DNA from: Roseicella sp. DB1501
GTDB taxonomy: Bacteria > Pseudomonadota > Alphaproteobacteria > Acetobacterales > Acetobacteraceae
Direction of reading: 5' to 3'
Length of the DNA: 64,000 nucleotides
NCBI RefSeq assembly: GCF_013112485.1
Contig: NZ_JABFHG010000011.1
Span: forward strand, 124,001 to 188,000
Shown here in pieces: positions 9,283 through 15,376 of the stretch. The translations under genes were made by a program, and so were the position numbers. Within the stretch, counting starts at the first letter, position 1. Every line of letters begins with the position of its first letter. The notes under the pieces were generated by a model. That model was not told the DNA's origin and searched no databases. It worked only from the letters and a program-made list of their open reading frames with translations.

Positions 9283-10065
9283 TCAGGCCGCGACCGGGAC
9301 GCGTTGCGGCGGCGCGGCGGCGGCCTCGGCCGCCTCCAGCCCGTAGAGCCGGCGGGCGGCTTCCTCGGTCAGCGCCTCGGGCGGGCCGTCGAAGACCAGC
9401 CGCCCGGCGGCGAGGCCGACCAGCCGCTCGCAATGGCTGCGGGCGAGGTCGAGGGAATGGATGTTCACCAGCACCGGGATCCCGTAGCGGCGGTTGATGT
9501 CCGCCAGCGCGTCCATCACCAGCATGGCGTTGCGCGGGTCGAGCGAGGCCACCGGCTCGTCGGCCAGGATGATCGCCGGCTCCTGCACCAGGGCGCGGGC
9601 GATCGCCACCCGCTGCTGCTGCCCCCCGGAGAGGCTGCCGGCACGCTGCCCGGCGAGGCCGGCGATGTCGAGCTGCTCGAGCGCCGAGAGGGCCATGGCG
9701 CGGTCCGCCTCGGGCCAGGCGCCGCTGAGGCTGCGCCAGGCCGGCAGGTGGTTCAGACGGCCGAGCAGCACGTTGGTCAGCACGTCGAGCCGCGGCACGA
9801 GGTTGAACTGCTGGAAGATCATGGCGCAGCCGGTGCGCCAGCCCCGCAGCGCCGCGCCCCGTAGCGCCGTGACGTCGCGGCCATGGTGCAGGATGCGCCC
9901 AGCGCTCGGTTCGGTCAGGCGGTTGATCATCCGCAGCAGCGTCGACTTGCCGGCGCCCGAGCGGCCGATGATGCCGAGCATCTGGCCTTCGGGCACGCGC
10001 AGATCGACGGCGTCCACCGCGGTCGCGGCGCCGAAGCGCCGGGTCAGGCCCTGTAGTTCGAGCAT
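9283..10065 (-). CDS. phnC: Phosphonate ABC transporter ATP-binding protein
   Basis: A 260-residue ATPase of the PhnC family. Walker A is GRSGAGKST near residue 38, the Q-loop follows in MIFQQFNLV, the ABC signature is [16 protein letters not shown], and Walker B is [13 protein letters not shown]; the switch His is in [10 protein letters not shown]. The ATG at 10065 was chosen over one six bases upstream because the GAGGG ribosome site lies at proper distance from it. It is the first gene of the phosphonate import operon, about 30 bases below a candidate PhoB-controlled promoter. It powers import through the two PhnE subunits. Confidence 0.92.
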   Translation of the reverse strand: MLELQGLTRRFGAATAVDAVDLRVPEGQMLGIIGRSGAGKSTLLRMINRLTEPSAGRILHHGRDVTALRGAALRGWRTGCAMIFQQFNLVPRLDVLTNVLLGRLNHLPAWRSLSGAWPEADRAMALSALEQLDIAGLAGQRAGSLSGGQQQRVAIARALVQEPAIILADEPVASLDPRNAMLVMDALADINRRYGIPVLVNIHSLDLARSHCERLVGLAAGRLVFDGPPEALTEEAARRLYGLEAAEAAAAPPQRVPVAA

Positions 10066-10101
10066 CGGCATCCCTCATCCCAGGGGCACTGTATGGCGGC
10101 G

Positions 10102-10146
10102 GCTATACGAGCCGCCGGTGACGTGCCGATGACCCTTCGGTGACAT
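10102..10146 (-). promoter_or_regulatory. Candidate Pho box and -10 element driving phnC
   Basis: On the minus strand there are three heptamers, ATGTCAC (10146-10140), GGGTCAT (10135-10129) and ACGTCAC (10124-10118), spaced exactly 11 bp. This matches the architecture of PhoB sites, which are CTGTCAT-like heptamers every 11 bp. A TATAGC hexamer (10107-10102) starts 10 bases after the last repeat, the spacing known for Pho boxes that replace the -35 element. Transcription would then begin near 10095 and leave a short leader before phnC. Sequence match and geometry are seen; PhoB binding is inferred. Confidence 0.6.
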
Positions 10147-10225
10147 CCGTGTTGCGGTGCGGGGCTTGATCGCGGCGCCGCCGGCCCGCAGCTTGCGGCG
10201 CAACCAGACCCGGGAGAAATCGCCG

Positions 10226-11197
10226 ATGCCGCTCCACCGCCGCGCCCTGCTGGCCGCGCCGCTGCTCCTGCCGCCCTTCACCCGCGCCGCCGCCGCTGAG
10301 GCCTTCCCGGAACGGGCCATCAGCGTGGTCTCCGGCTATGCCCCGGGCGGCGTCACCGACATCACCAGCCGCGCCGTCGCCGAGCGCATGGGCCAGGAGC
10401 TCGGCGTGCCGATGGTGGTGGAGAACCGCGCCGGCGCGGCGACCGCGGTGGCGAACACCGCCGTCGCCCAGGCCCGGCCGGATGGCTACACGCTGCTGAT
10501 GGGCACCTCGACGCTCGCCATCAATCCCGGCCTGCAGCCCAGCCTGACGCCGAAGGAGCCGATGCGCGAACTGGCGCCGATCGGCATGGTCTTCCGCACC
10601 GCCTTCGTGCTGCATGTCCACCCCTCCGTGCCGGCCAAATCGACCGCCGAGCTGATCGCCTGGTGCAAATCCAATCCCGGCAAGCTCAATTTCGGCAGCA
10701 GCGGCACCGGCGCGGTGAACCACCTGGCGCTGGCGCTCTTCGCGCAGCGCGCCGGCATTGAGGTGACGCATATTCCCTACAAGGGCGGCGCGCCGGCACT
10801 GCTTGACCTGCGGGCGGGGCGGATCGGGGCGATGTTCCAGGCGGTGCTCGAGGCGCTGCCGAGCCTGCGGGAGGGCAGCACGCGCGGTCTCGCCATCTCC
10901 TCGGCCAAGCGCAGCGCGCTGCTGCCCGATCTGCCGCCGGTGGCGGAGGCGGTGCCGGGCTTCGACGTGGTGTTCTGGCAAGGGCTCTTCGCGCCGGCGG
11001 GGACGCCGGAGCCGGTGCTGGCGCGGCTTGGCCGGGCGCTGACCGCGGCGACCGAGGACGCCGCGCTGCGGGCCCGGATGGCGGAGCACGGCGTCGACAT
11101 CACGACCGGCGATGCCGAGGTGCTGCGGCAGACCCTGGCCGCGGAGACGAAACTCTGGGGCGACCTCATCCGCACCACCGGCATCCGCCCGGAATAG
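10226..11197 (+). CDS. Bug-family tripartite tricarboxylate transporter substrate-binding protein (TctC-like)
   Basis: A 323-residue periplasmic receptor of the Bug/TctC family, which hands carboxylates or related small molecules to TctAB permeases. It has a signal peptide (MPLHRRALLAAPLLLPPFTR, cleavage near AAAAE). Family marks are ISVVSGYAPGGVTDITSR, the ENRAGAATAVANTAVA ligand loop, NFGSSGTGAVNHLA and VFWQGLFAPAGTP. The start at 10226 follows a GGGAGA ribosome site; the frame is open further upstream but without signal. No TctA or TctB gene lies nearby, as is usual for this hugely expanded family. It is divergent from phnC and shares its 160-base upstream region. Confidence 0.9.
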   Translation: MPLHRRALLAAPLLLPPFTRAAAAEAFPERAISVVSGYAPGGVTDITSRAVAERMGQELGVPMVVENRAGAATAVANTAVAQARPDGYTLLMGTSTLAINPGLQPSLTPKEPMRELAPIGMVFRTAFVLHVHPSVPAKSTAELIAWCKSNPGKLNFGSSGTGAVNHLALALFAQRAGIEVTHIPYKGGAPALLDLRAGRIGAMFQAVLEALPSLREGSTRGLAISSAKRSALLPDLPPVAEAVPGFDVVFWQGLFAPAGTPEPVLARLGRALTAATEDAALRARMAEHGVDITTGDAEVLRQTLAAETKLWGDLIRTTGIRPE

Positions 11198-11214
11198 GGC
11201 GGCGCTCGGCTCGG

Positions 11215-11228
11215 CGGACCGCGGTCCG
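11215..11228. repeat. 14-bp perfect palindrome after the Bug receptor gene
   Basis: CGGACCGCGGTCCG begins 18 bases after the stop of the Bug receptor. It has no following T-run, so a role as terminator stem is possible but unproven. It lies just ahead of repeat copy 2 and repeats its GGACCG/CGGTCC half-sites, so it may be part of the same extragenic mosaic. Confidence 0.4.
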
Positions 11229-11257
11229 GAATGCTGCGCATCCGACATCACACCGAT

Positions 11258-11354
11258 GGACCGGTTCCTTGGTCGGTCCGAGGCCCCAAACGGGGCCCGC
11301 CACACGTGTGGCGAAGGCCCAGGCAAAGCGGAGGGTTGCGCCCGGCGTCTGAGG
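11258..11354 (+). repeat. Dispersed four-hairpin intergenic repeat, copy 2
   Basis: H1 is GGACCGGTT-CCTT-GGTCGGTCC (11258-11279), in which the inner three pairs are G-T type. H2 is GGCCCC-AAAC-GGGGCC (11282-11297), H3 is CGCCAC-ACGT-GTGGCG (11298-11313) abutting H2, and H4 at 11323-11339 is degraded to five of seven pairs. The tail GCCCGGCGTCTGAGG closes the element. It sits between the convergent Bug receptor and transglycosylase genes. Confidence 0.85.
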
Positions 11355-11406
11355 ACGTTGCTATCGGGCCGGTCGCGGCAGGAACGCGACCGGCCGATGC
11401 GGGCGC

Positions 11407-12399
11407 TCAGCGCGCATCCGCGACCTCGACCACCGGCCGCGCGCCGAGCGCGATGAGGAGCGGCGCGTTCATCTCGCGCTGCGCGGCGATGCTCCGGGCG
11501 ATCCAGGCATGCACCTCCGCCAGGGTCAACGGCTTCTTGCTCTCGCGGTCGGCGAAGAGCTCCCGGTTCAGGGCAACGCTGTCGGACCCGACCACCTGCA
11601 CCGCCGGGCGGTTCGGCGTGCGGTCGAGCGCGGTCAGGAAACGCTGCGCCCCGGCCGGCCCGAGCAGGTGCACGAGGTAGAGGTCCGCCGGCCCCACCGG
11701 CCGCATCAGGGCGAGCTCGAGGGCGGCGCGGGCGCGGCTGATCTCCTGCGCCGCCAGCGCCGCGGCGTAGCGCGGGTTGTTGCGCAGCTCGAGGATGCGG
11801 GCCCGCAGCTTCGGCTTGCGGACGCTGATGGTGCCCGTCGCCGCATCGGTCGTCAGCATCGACGCCTCATAGGCGAGCCCGTGCTGGGCGCCGTGGTCGC
11901 GCACCGCCTGCAGCCAGGTGGATTCGGTGAACTGCATCAACCCGCGCGCGGTCGAGCGGCCATTCCTGGCCTGCGGATCAAAGCGGCTCTCCTGCCAGGC
12001 CAGGGCGGCGAGCAGCGCCGGCTCGATGCCGGTGCTGCGGACCGCGCGGTCGAGGGCGGAGACGACGATCGGGCGAACGCCCGGCACCGCCTCCTCAGCC
12101 GGCGTGGCAGCCTTGGGCCGCGCCGCGGCCTGCTGCTGGGCCGACTTGCCGGGTTTCGCCGGGGCGCGTCGCGCGGTCGACCGGGCGGGGCTGGCCGCCG
12201 GCTTCGACCGCGCGGCGCGCGCCGGCGTCGCAGCGGCCCGGCGGGGATGCGCCTGTTCGGCCTGCGCCTTGCCGGACCGCGAGGCAGCTTCCGCCTCCGG
12301 GGCCAGCACGGGAAAAGCGAGGAGCGCCGCGGTCACGGCGAAGGCACAGGCAAGCGTTCCGCGCCGCGGGAGCACGGCGCGTGGATCAATCGGTCGCAT
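11407..12399 (-). CDS. Lytic transglycosylase SLT-domain protein with long Ala/Pro/Lys-rich linker
   Basis: A 330-residue secreted protein. A signal segment (RGTLACAFAVTAALLAFPVL) is followed by about 90 residues rich in Ala, Lys, Arg and Pro, probably a flexible spacer in the periplasm. The SLT fold then starts around VVSALDRAVRSTGIEP, with the catalytic Glu in LAALAWQESRF and the STARGLMQFTESTWL segment. Such enzymes cleave peptidoglycan glycan strands. The start at 12399 is chosen for the signal peptide; the frame is open for another 82 codons upstream, so a longer form cannot be ruled out. No secretion system or flagellar genes are near, so a housekeeping or scavenging role is likely. Confidence 0.8.
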   Translation of the reverse strand: MRPIDPRAVLPRRGTLACAFAVTAALLAFPVLAPEAEAASRSGKAQAEQAHPRRAAATPARAARSKPAASPARSTARRAPAKPGKSAQQQAAARPKAATPAEEAVPGVRPIVVSALDRAVRSTGIEPALLAALAWQESRFDPQARNGRSTARGLMQFTESTWLQAVRDHGAQHGLAYEASMLTTDAATGTISVRKPKLRARILELRNNPRYAAALAAQEISRARAALELALMRPVGPADLYLVHLLGPAGAQRFLTALDRTPNRPAVQVVGSDSVALNRELFADRESKKPLTLAEVHAWIARSIAAQREMNAPLLIALGARPVVEVADAR

Positions 12400-12754
12400 A
12401 GGAACCGTGCTCCCTGGGGGGGTTGGGGAGTGCGGGATCAGCGTCGCGGTCGGAAAAGCGCCAGGGGGTAGCGCTGGTTCCGCCACAGTCTCAGTTACGA
12501 GAGCAGTTGCGCGCTTTCTGGTGAGGGACCGAAGGCCGGGAGTCAACCTTGCGCCAGCCGGGAGCGCCGGCCGTAGCTGGGCTTGCAGGCGCCCCCGCCC
12601 GCCCGCCGCGGGCTTCGGGGCGCCTCGGCGGCCGGCTGTCACCAATTCGAGAGCGAGGCGGATTTCCTGGATGGCCGGCGCCGCCCGCCCGCATCATTCC
12701 GCTTGCCGCGTAGCATGACGCGATCCGGCCAATATAATTCAGGGAGGAACAAAA
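12400..12754. other. 355-base divergent intergenic region
   Basis: This stretch separates the divergent transglycosylase and family-1 binding-protein genes and should hold both promoters. I see a GGGAGGA ribosome site (12742-12748) for the right-hand gene. No convincing operator, repeat-family member, small ORF or RNA gene was recognised. A TATAAT at 12733-12738 is too close to the ribosome site to be that gene's -10 element. Confidence 0.5.
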
Positions 12755-14089
12755 ATGCACAATTTCACCCGTCGCGCGACGATCGGCCTCGGCGCCGCCG
12801 CGCTGGCCGGGCAGGCCATGGCGCAATCCGCCCCGCCGGGCGGCATCCCGCGCGCCGATACGCCGCCTTTCGGCGCCAAGCCGGAGGCCGGGGCGAGCCT
12901 CAGGGTCATCCGCCCCGCCCGTTTCGTCGAGCCGGACGAGACGATCTTCCGCGCGAATGCGCAGCGCTTCCAGGACAAGTTCAATGTCCCGGTGCGGGTG
13001 GATTTCGTCGGCTGGGAGGATATCCGCCCGCAGACCGCGGTCGTCGCCAATACCGGCACCGGGCCGGACGTGGTCATCGGCTGGTCGGACGACCCGCATA
13101 TCTATGCCGAGAAGGTGGTCGAGCTCACCGACGTCGCCGACTATCTCGGGAAGCGCTATGGCGGCTGGTGCTTCCTCGGCGAGAAATACGGCAAGCGCCA
13201 CAACAGCGAGGCCTGGATTGGCATCCCCATCGGCGGGAACATGGGCCCCTGCGTCTACCGGGTCTCGGCGGTGAAGGAGGCCGGCTTCGACGGCATCCCC
13301 GAGGACCATGACGGCTTCCTCAAGCTCTGCCTGGCGATGAAGAAGAACAACAAGCCGATCGGTTTCGCGCTCGGCAATGCGGTGGGCGACGGCAACAACT
13401 TCGCGCAATGGCTGCTCTGGTCGCACGGCGCCTATCTGGTCGACGAGGAAGGCAAGGTCGCCATCAACAGCAAGGAGACCGTGGAGGCGCTGAAATACCT
13501 GCAGGCGCTCTACCAGGCCTTCGCGCCCGGCACGCTGTCCTGGCTCGACCCCTCCAACAACCGGGCCTTCTCGGCGCAGGAGATCTTCCTCACCGCGAAC
13601 GGCGTCTCGCTCTACTTCACCATGAAGAACGACCCCGGCACCCGCGCGGTCGCCGAGGACACGCAGCATGCGCTGATGCCGAAGGGCCGCGCCGTCGGCG
13701 CGCCGCAGACCTCGACGGTGATGAACGCCATGGTCTTCCGCCACACGCGCTACCCGAATGCCGCCAAGGCCTTCCTCGCCTTCATGATGGAAGCCGAGCA
13801 GTACGAGCCCTGGATGCAGGGCTCGCTTGGCTACTGGGCGCATCCGCTGAAGGCCTATGCGAAGAGCACGGTCTGGACCGCCGACCCGAAGAACACCGTC
13901 TTCCGCGACACCATGGAGAACCGCTTCTGGAGCGGCTATCGCGGCCCGATCAGCCAGGCCTCCGGCGCCGTCGCCGCCGATTACGTGCTGGTGCAGATGT
14001 GCGCCGGCGTCGCCTCCGGCCAGGCGACGCCGGAGGCCGCGGCACGCGAGGCGGAGCGGCGGGCGAGGCGCTACTACCGCAACACCTGA
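12755..14089 (+). CDS. ABC transporter substrate-binding protein, family 1 (carbohydrate type), orphan
   Basis: A 444-residue periplasmic receptor of the SBP_bac_1 fold used for sugars, polyols and polyamines. The N-terminus (MHNFTRRATIGLGAAALAGQ) has a twin-arginine-like TRRATIG pattern and an AMAQ cleavage site. Mature-part marks are NAQRFQDKFNVPVRVDFVGW, TGTGPDVVIGW and the long C-terminal lobe with QTSTVMNAMVFR. The start has a clear GGGAGGA ribosome site. The two permeases and ATPase normally following such genes are absent, so this is an orphan receptor or works with a remote transporter. The ligand is unknown. Confidence 0.87.
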   Translation: MHNFTRRATIGLGAAALAGQAMAQSAPPGGIPRADTPPFGAKPEAGASLRVIRPARFVEPDETIFRANAQRFQDKFNVPVRVDFVGWEDIRPQTAVVANTGTGPDVVIGWSDDPHIYAEKVVELTDVADYLGKRYGGWCFLGEKYGKRHNSEAWIGIPIGGNMGPCVYRVSAVKEAGFDGIPEDHDGFLKLCLAMKKNNKPIGFALGNAVGDGNNFAQWLLWSHGAYLVDEEGKVAINSKETVEALKYLQALYQAFAPGTLSWLDPSNNRAFSAQEIFLTANGVSLYFTMKNDPGTRAVAEDTQHALMPKGRAVGAPQTSTVMNAMVFRHTRYPNAAKAFLAFMMEAEQYEPWMQGSLGYWAHPLKAYAKSTVWTADPKNTVFRDTMENRFWSGYRGPISQASGAVAADYVLVQMCAGVASGQATPEAAAREAERRARRYYRNT

Positions 14090-14116
14090 TATTAACGGCC
14101 CCCTCGATCGCCGGGC

Positions 14117-14225
14117 GGGTTGCTCCGCAACCCTTGGCGACGCCGCGTCGCGCCGTGAGGCGCGCCAATGGGCGCGACCGGCGGCGCCCAGTCGGGCGCT
14201 CGGCAGGAATGACGCATTCATGCCG
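14117..14225. repeat. Chain of five short hairpins (7-3-7, three 6-4-6, 11-3-11)
   Basis: Five inverted repeats follow one another: GGGTTGC-TCC-GCAACCC (14117-14133), CGCGCC-GTGA-GGCGCG (14149-14164), CGCGCC-AATG-GGCGCG (14161-14176, overlapping the former), GCGCCC-AGTC-GGGCGC (14184-14199) and CGGCAGGAATG-ACG-CATTCATGCCG (14201-14225, one mismatch). The stem and loop lengths are those of the dispersed four-hairpin repeat, although the sequence differs. The last palindrome recurs at 59975-59999. It lies in the gap after the family-1 binding-protein gene. Confidence 0.7.
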
Positions 14226-14252
14226 ATGATACTGAGGCCAGCCGCCGCGAGC

Positions 14253-14298
14253 AGGTCTCCGGGGATGGTCACTTGACCAAATCCGGCCCCGGAGACCT
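14253..14298. promoter_or_regulatory. Nested inverted repeat upstream of the TauD-like gene
   Basis: Outer arms AGGTCTCCGGGG (14253-14264) and CCCCGGAGACCT (14287-14298) are perfect 12-bp complements. Inside them sits a second perfect inverted repeat, TGGTCA-CT-TGACCA (14266-14279). The element ends 37 bases before the dioxygenase start. It could be an operator for a dimeric regulator (the inner repeat), an attenuator hairpin, or a terminator for the upstream gene. No T-run follows, which argues mildly against the last. Confidence 0.5.
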
Positions 14299-14334
14299 AA
14301 TATCCAGCCTGACATATCAGCCGGAGGATCTGCC

Positions 14335-15222
14335 ATGGCCCTGCAACTGACGCCGCTGCACCCACTTTTCGCCGCCGAGGTGCAGGGCATCGATCTGCGC
14401 GAGACGCCCGGCCCCGAGCTCTGCGCCGAGATCGACCGGGCCATGGACCAGTATGCCGTGCTGGTCTTCCGCGACCAGCGGATCGACGACGACCAGCAGA
14501 TGGCCTTCGGCGAGGCGCTCGGCCCGCTCGAGGGCTCGCGCGCCACGGTGGACATGCACAAGCACCGCCTGAAGCACAACCGGATGGCGGACATCTCCAA
14601 CCTCGACACCGACGGCAACCTGCTGGCCGCGGATGACCGACGGCGGATGTTCAATCTCGGCAACCAGCTCTGGCACAGCGACAGCAGCTTCAAGGCGACG
14701 CCGGCGAAGTATTCCATGCTGCATGGCCGGGTGGTGCCGCCCGAGGGCGGCGAGACCGAGGTGGCCGACATGCGCGCCGCCTGGGACGCGCTGCCGGAGA
14801 AGACCAAGGCCGCGCTGCGCGACCTCGTCACCGAGCACAGCCTGATCTTCTCCCGCGCCTCGATGGGCTTCGACGAATACACTGAGGAGGAGAAGCAGGC
14901 CTTCGCCCCGGTGCGGCAGCGCCTCGTGCGCTACCATCCCGGCTCGGACCGGCATTCCATCTACCTCTCCTCGCATATCGGCCAGGTGCTCGGCATGCCG
15001 CGGCCGGAGGCGATGATGATGATCCGCAACCTGACTGAATTCGCCACGCAGCGGCAGTTCGTCTACTCGCACAAGTGGCGGCAGTGGGACCTGCTGATGT
15101 GGGACAACCGCACCACCATGCACCGCGCCCGGCCCTTCGAGGATCACAAATATCCCCGCGACATGCGCCGGGTGACGCTGACCGACGTGGCGCCGACGCT
15201 CGAGCAGCGCCTGGCGGCCTGA
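14335..15222 (+). CDS. TauD/TfdA-family Fe(II)/2-oxoglutarate dioxygenase, paralogue A
   Basis: A 295-residue non-haem iron dioxygenase. The facial triad is visible as the HxD motif in LWHSDSSFKATPAK and the distal His in NRTTMHRARPF, with the 2-oxoglutarate-binding Arg a few residues later. A GGAGG ribosome site precedes the ATG. The sequence lies nearer the TfdA/alpha-ketoglutarate-dependent 2,4-D dioxygenase branch than classical taurine dioxygenase. A clear paralogue lies at 25767-26654 on the other strand, sharing MDQYGVLVFRDQ-like and HSDSSFKATPAKYS segments. The substrate is unknown; no sulfonate importer is adjacent. Confidence 0.9.
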   Translation: MALQLTPLHPLFAAEVQGIDLRETPGPELCAEIDRAMDQYAVLVFRDQRIDDDQQMAFGEALGPLEGSRATVDMHKHRLKHNRMADISNLDTDGNLLAADDRRRMFNLGNQLWHSDSSFKATPAKYSMLHGRVVPPEGGETEVADMRAAWDALPEKTKAALRDLVTEHSLIFSRASMGFDEYTEEEKQAFAPVRQRLVRYHPGSDRHSIYLSSHIGQVLGMPRPEAMMMIRNLTEFATQRQFVYSHKWRQWDLLMWDNRTTMHRARPFEDHKYPRDMRRVTLTDVAPTLEQRLAA

Positions 15223-15235
15223 CGCCAGGGCCGCC

Positions 15236-15267
15236 GCCGTGGCCGGGGATGCGGTCCCGGCCACGGC
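15236..15267 (+). terminator. Strong stem-loop after the TauD-like gene (candidate terminator)
   Basis: Perfect 12-bp arms GCCGTGGCCGGG (15236-15247) and CCCGGCCACGGC (15256-15267) enclose an eight-base loop, starting 14 bases after the stop codon. No T-run follows, as is common in very GC-rich genomes. It separates the dioxygenase from the TonB receptor promoter region. Confidence 0.6.
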
Positions 15268-15338
15268 GCGGATAATGCCTCCATGACACGGCGCCACCCC
15301 CGTCACCGCATAACGGAGTCGTGAGCTAAAGGCCGTAT

Positions 15339-15359
15339 TGCGACTCACTATCATTTTCA
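15339..15359 (+). promoter_or_regulatory. Fur-like operator upstream of the TonB receptor
   Basis: An AT-richer 21-base stretch beginning TGCGACTCAC and ending ATCATTTTCA agrees at about 16 of 21 positions with the TGCGAATGATTCTCATTTGCA pattern that I recall ahead of iron-regulated TonB receptors. It ends 17 bases before the chosen ATG of a siderophore-receptor gene, where iron-dependent repression would be expected. The match is by eye; an Irr or RirA site was not evident. Confidence 0.5.
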
Positions 15360-15376
15360 TTAACACGCGAACCGTC

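Noticed and set aside
12733-12738. Perfect TATAAT hexamer upstream of the family-1 binding protein
   Set aside because: Transcription from it would start inside the GGGAGGA ribosome site and leave no usable leader, and no -35 hexamer lies at proper distance.
15338-15376. TTG start for the TonB receptor
   Set aside because: It would place the Fur-like site inside the coding region and add a non-signal-like N-terminus; the ATG at 15377 leads straight to the signal peptide.
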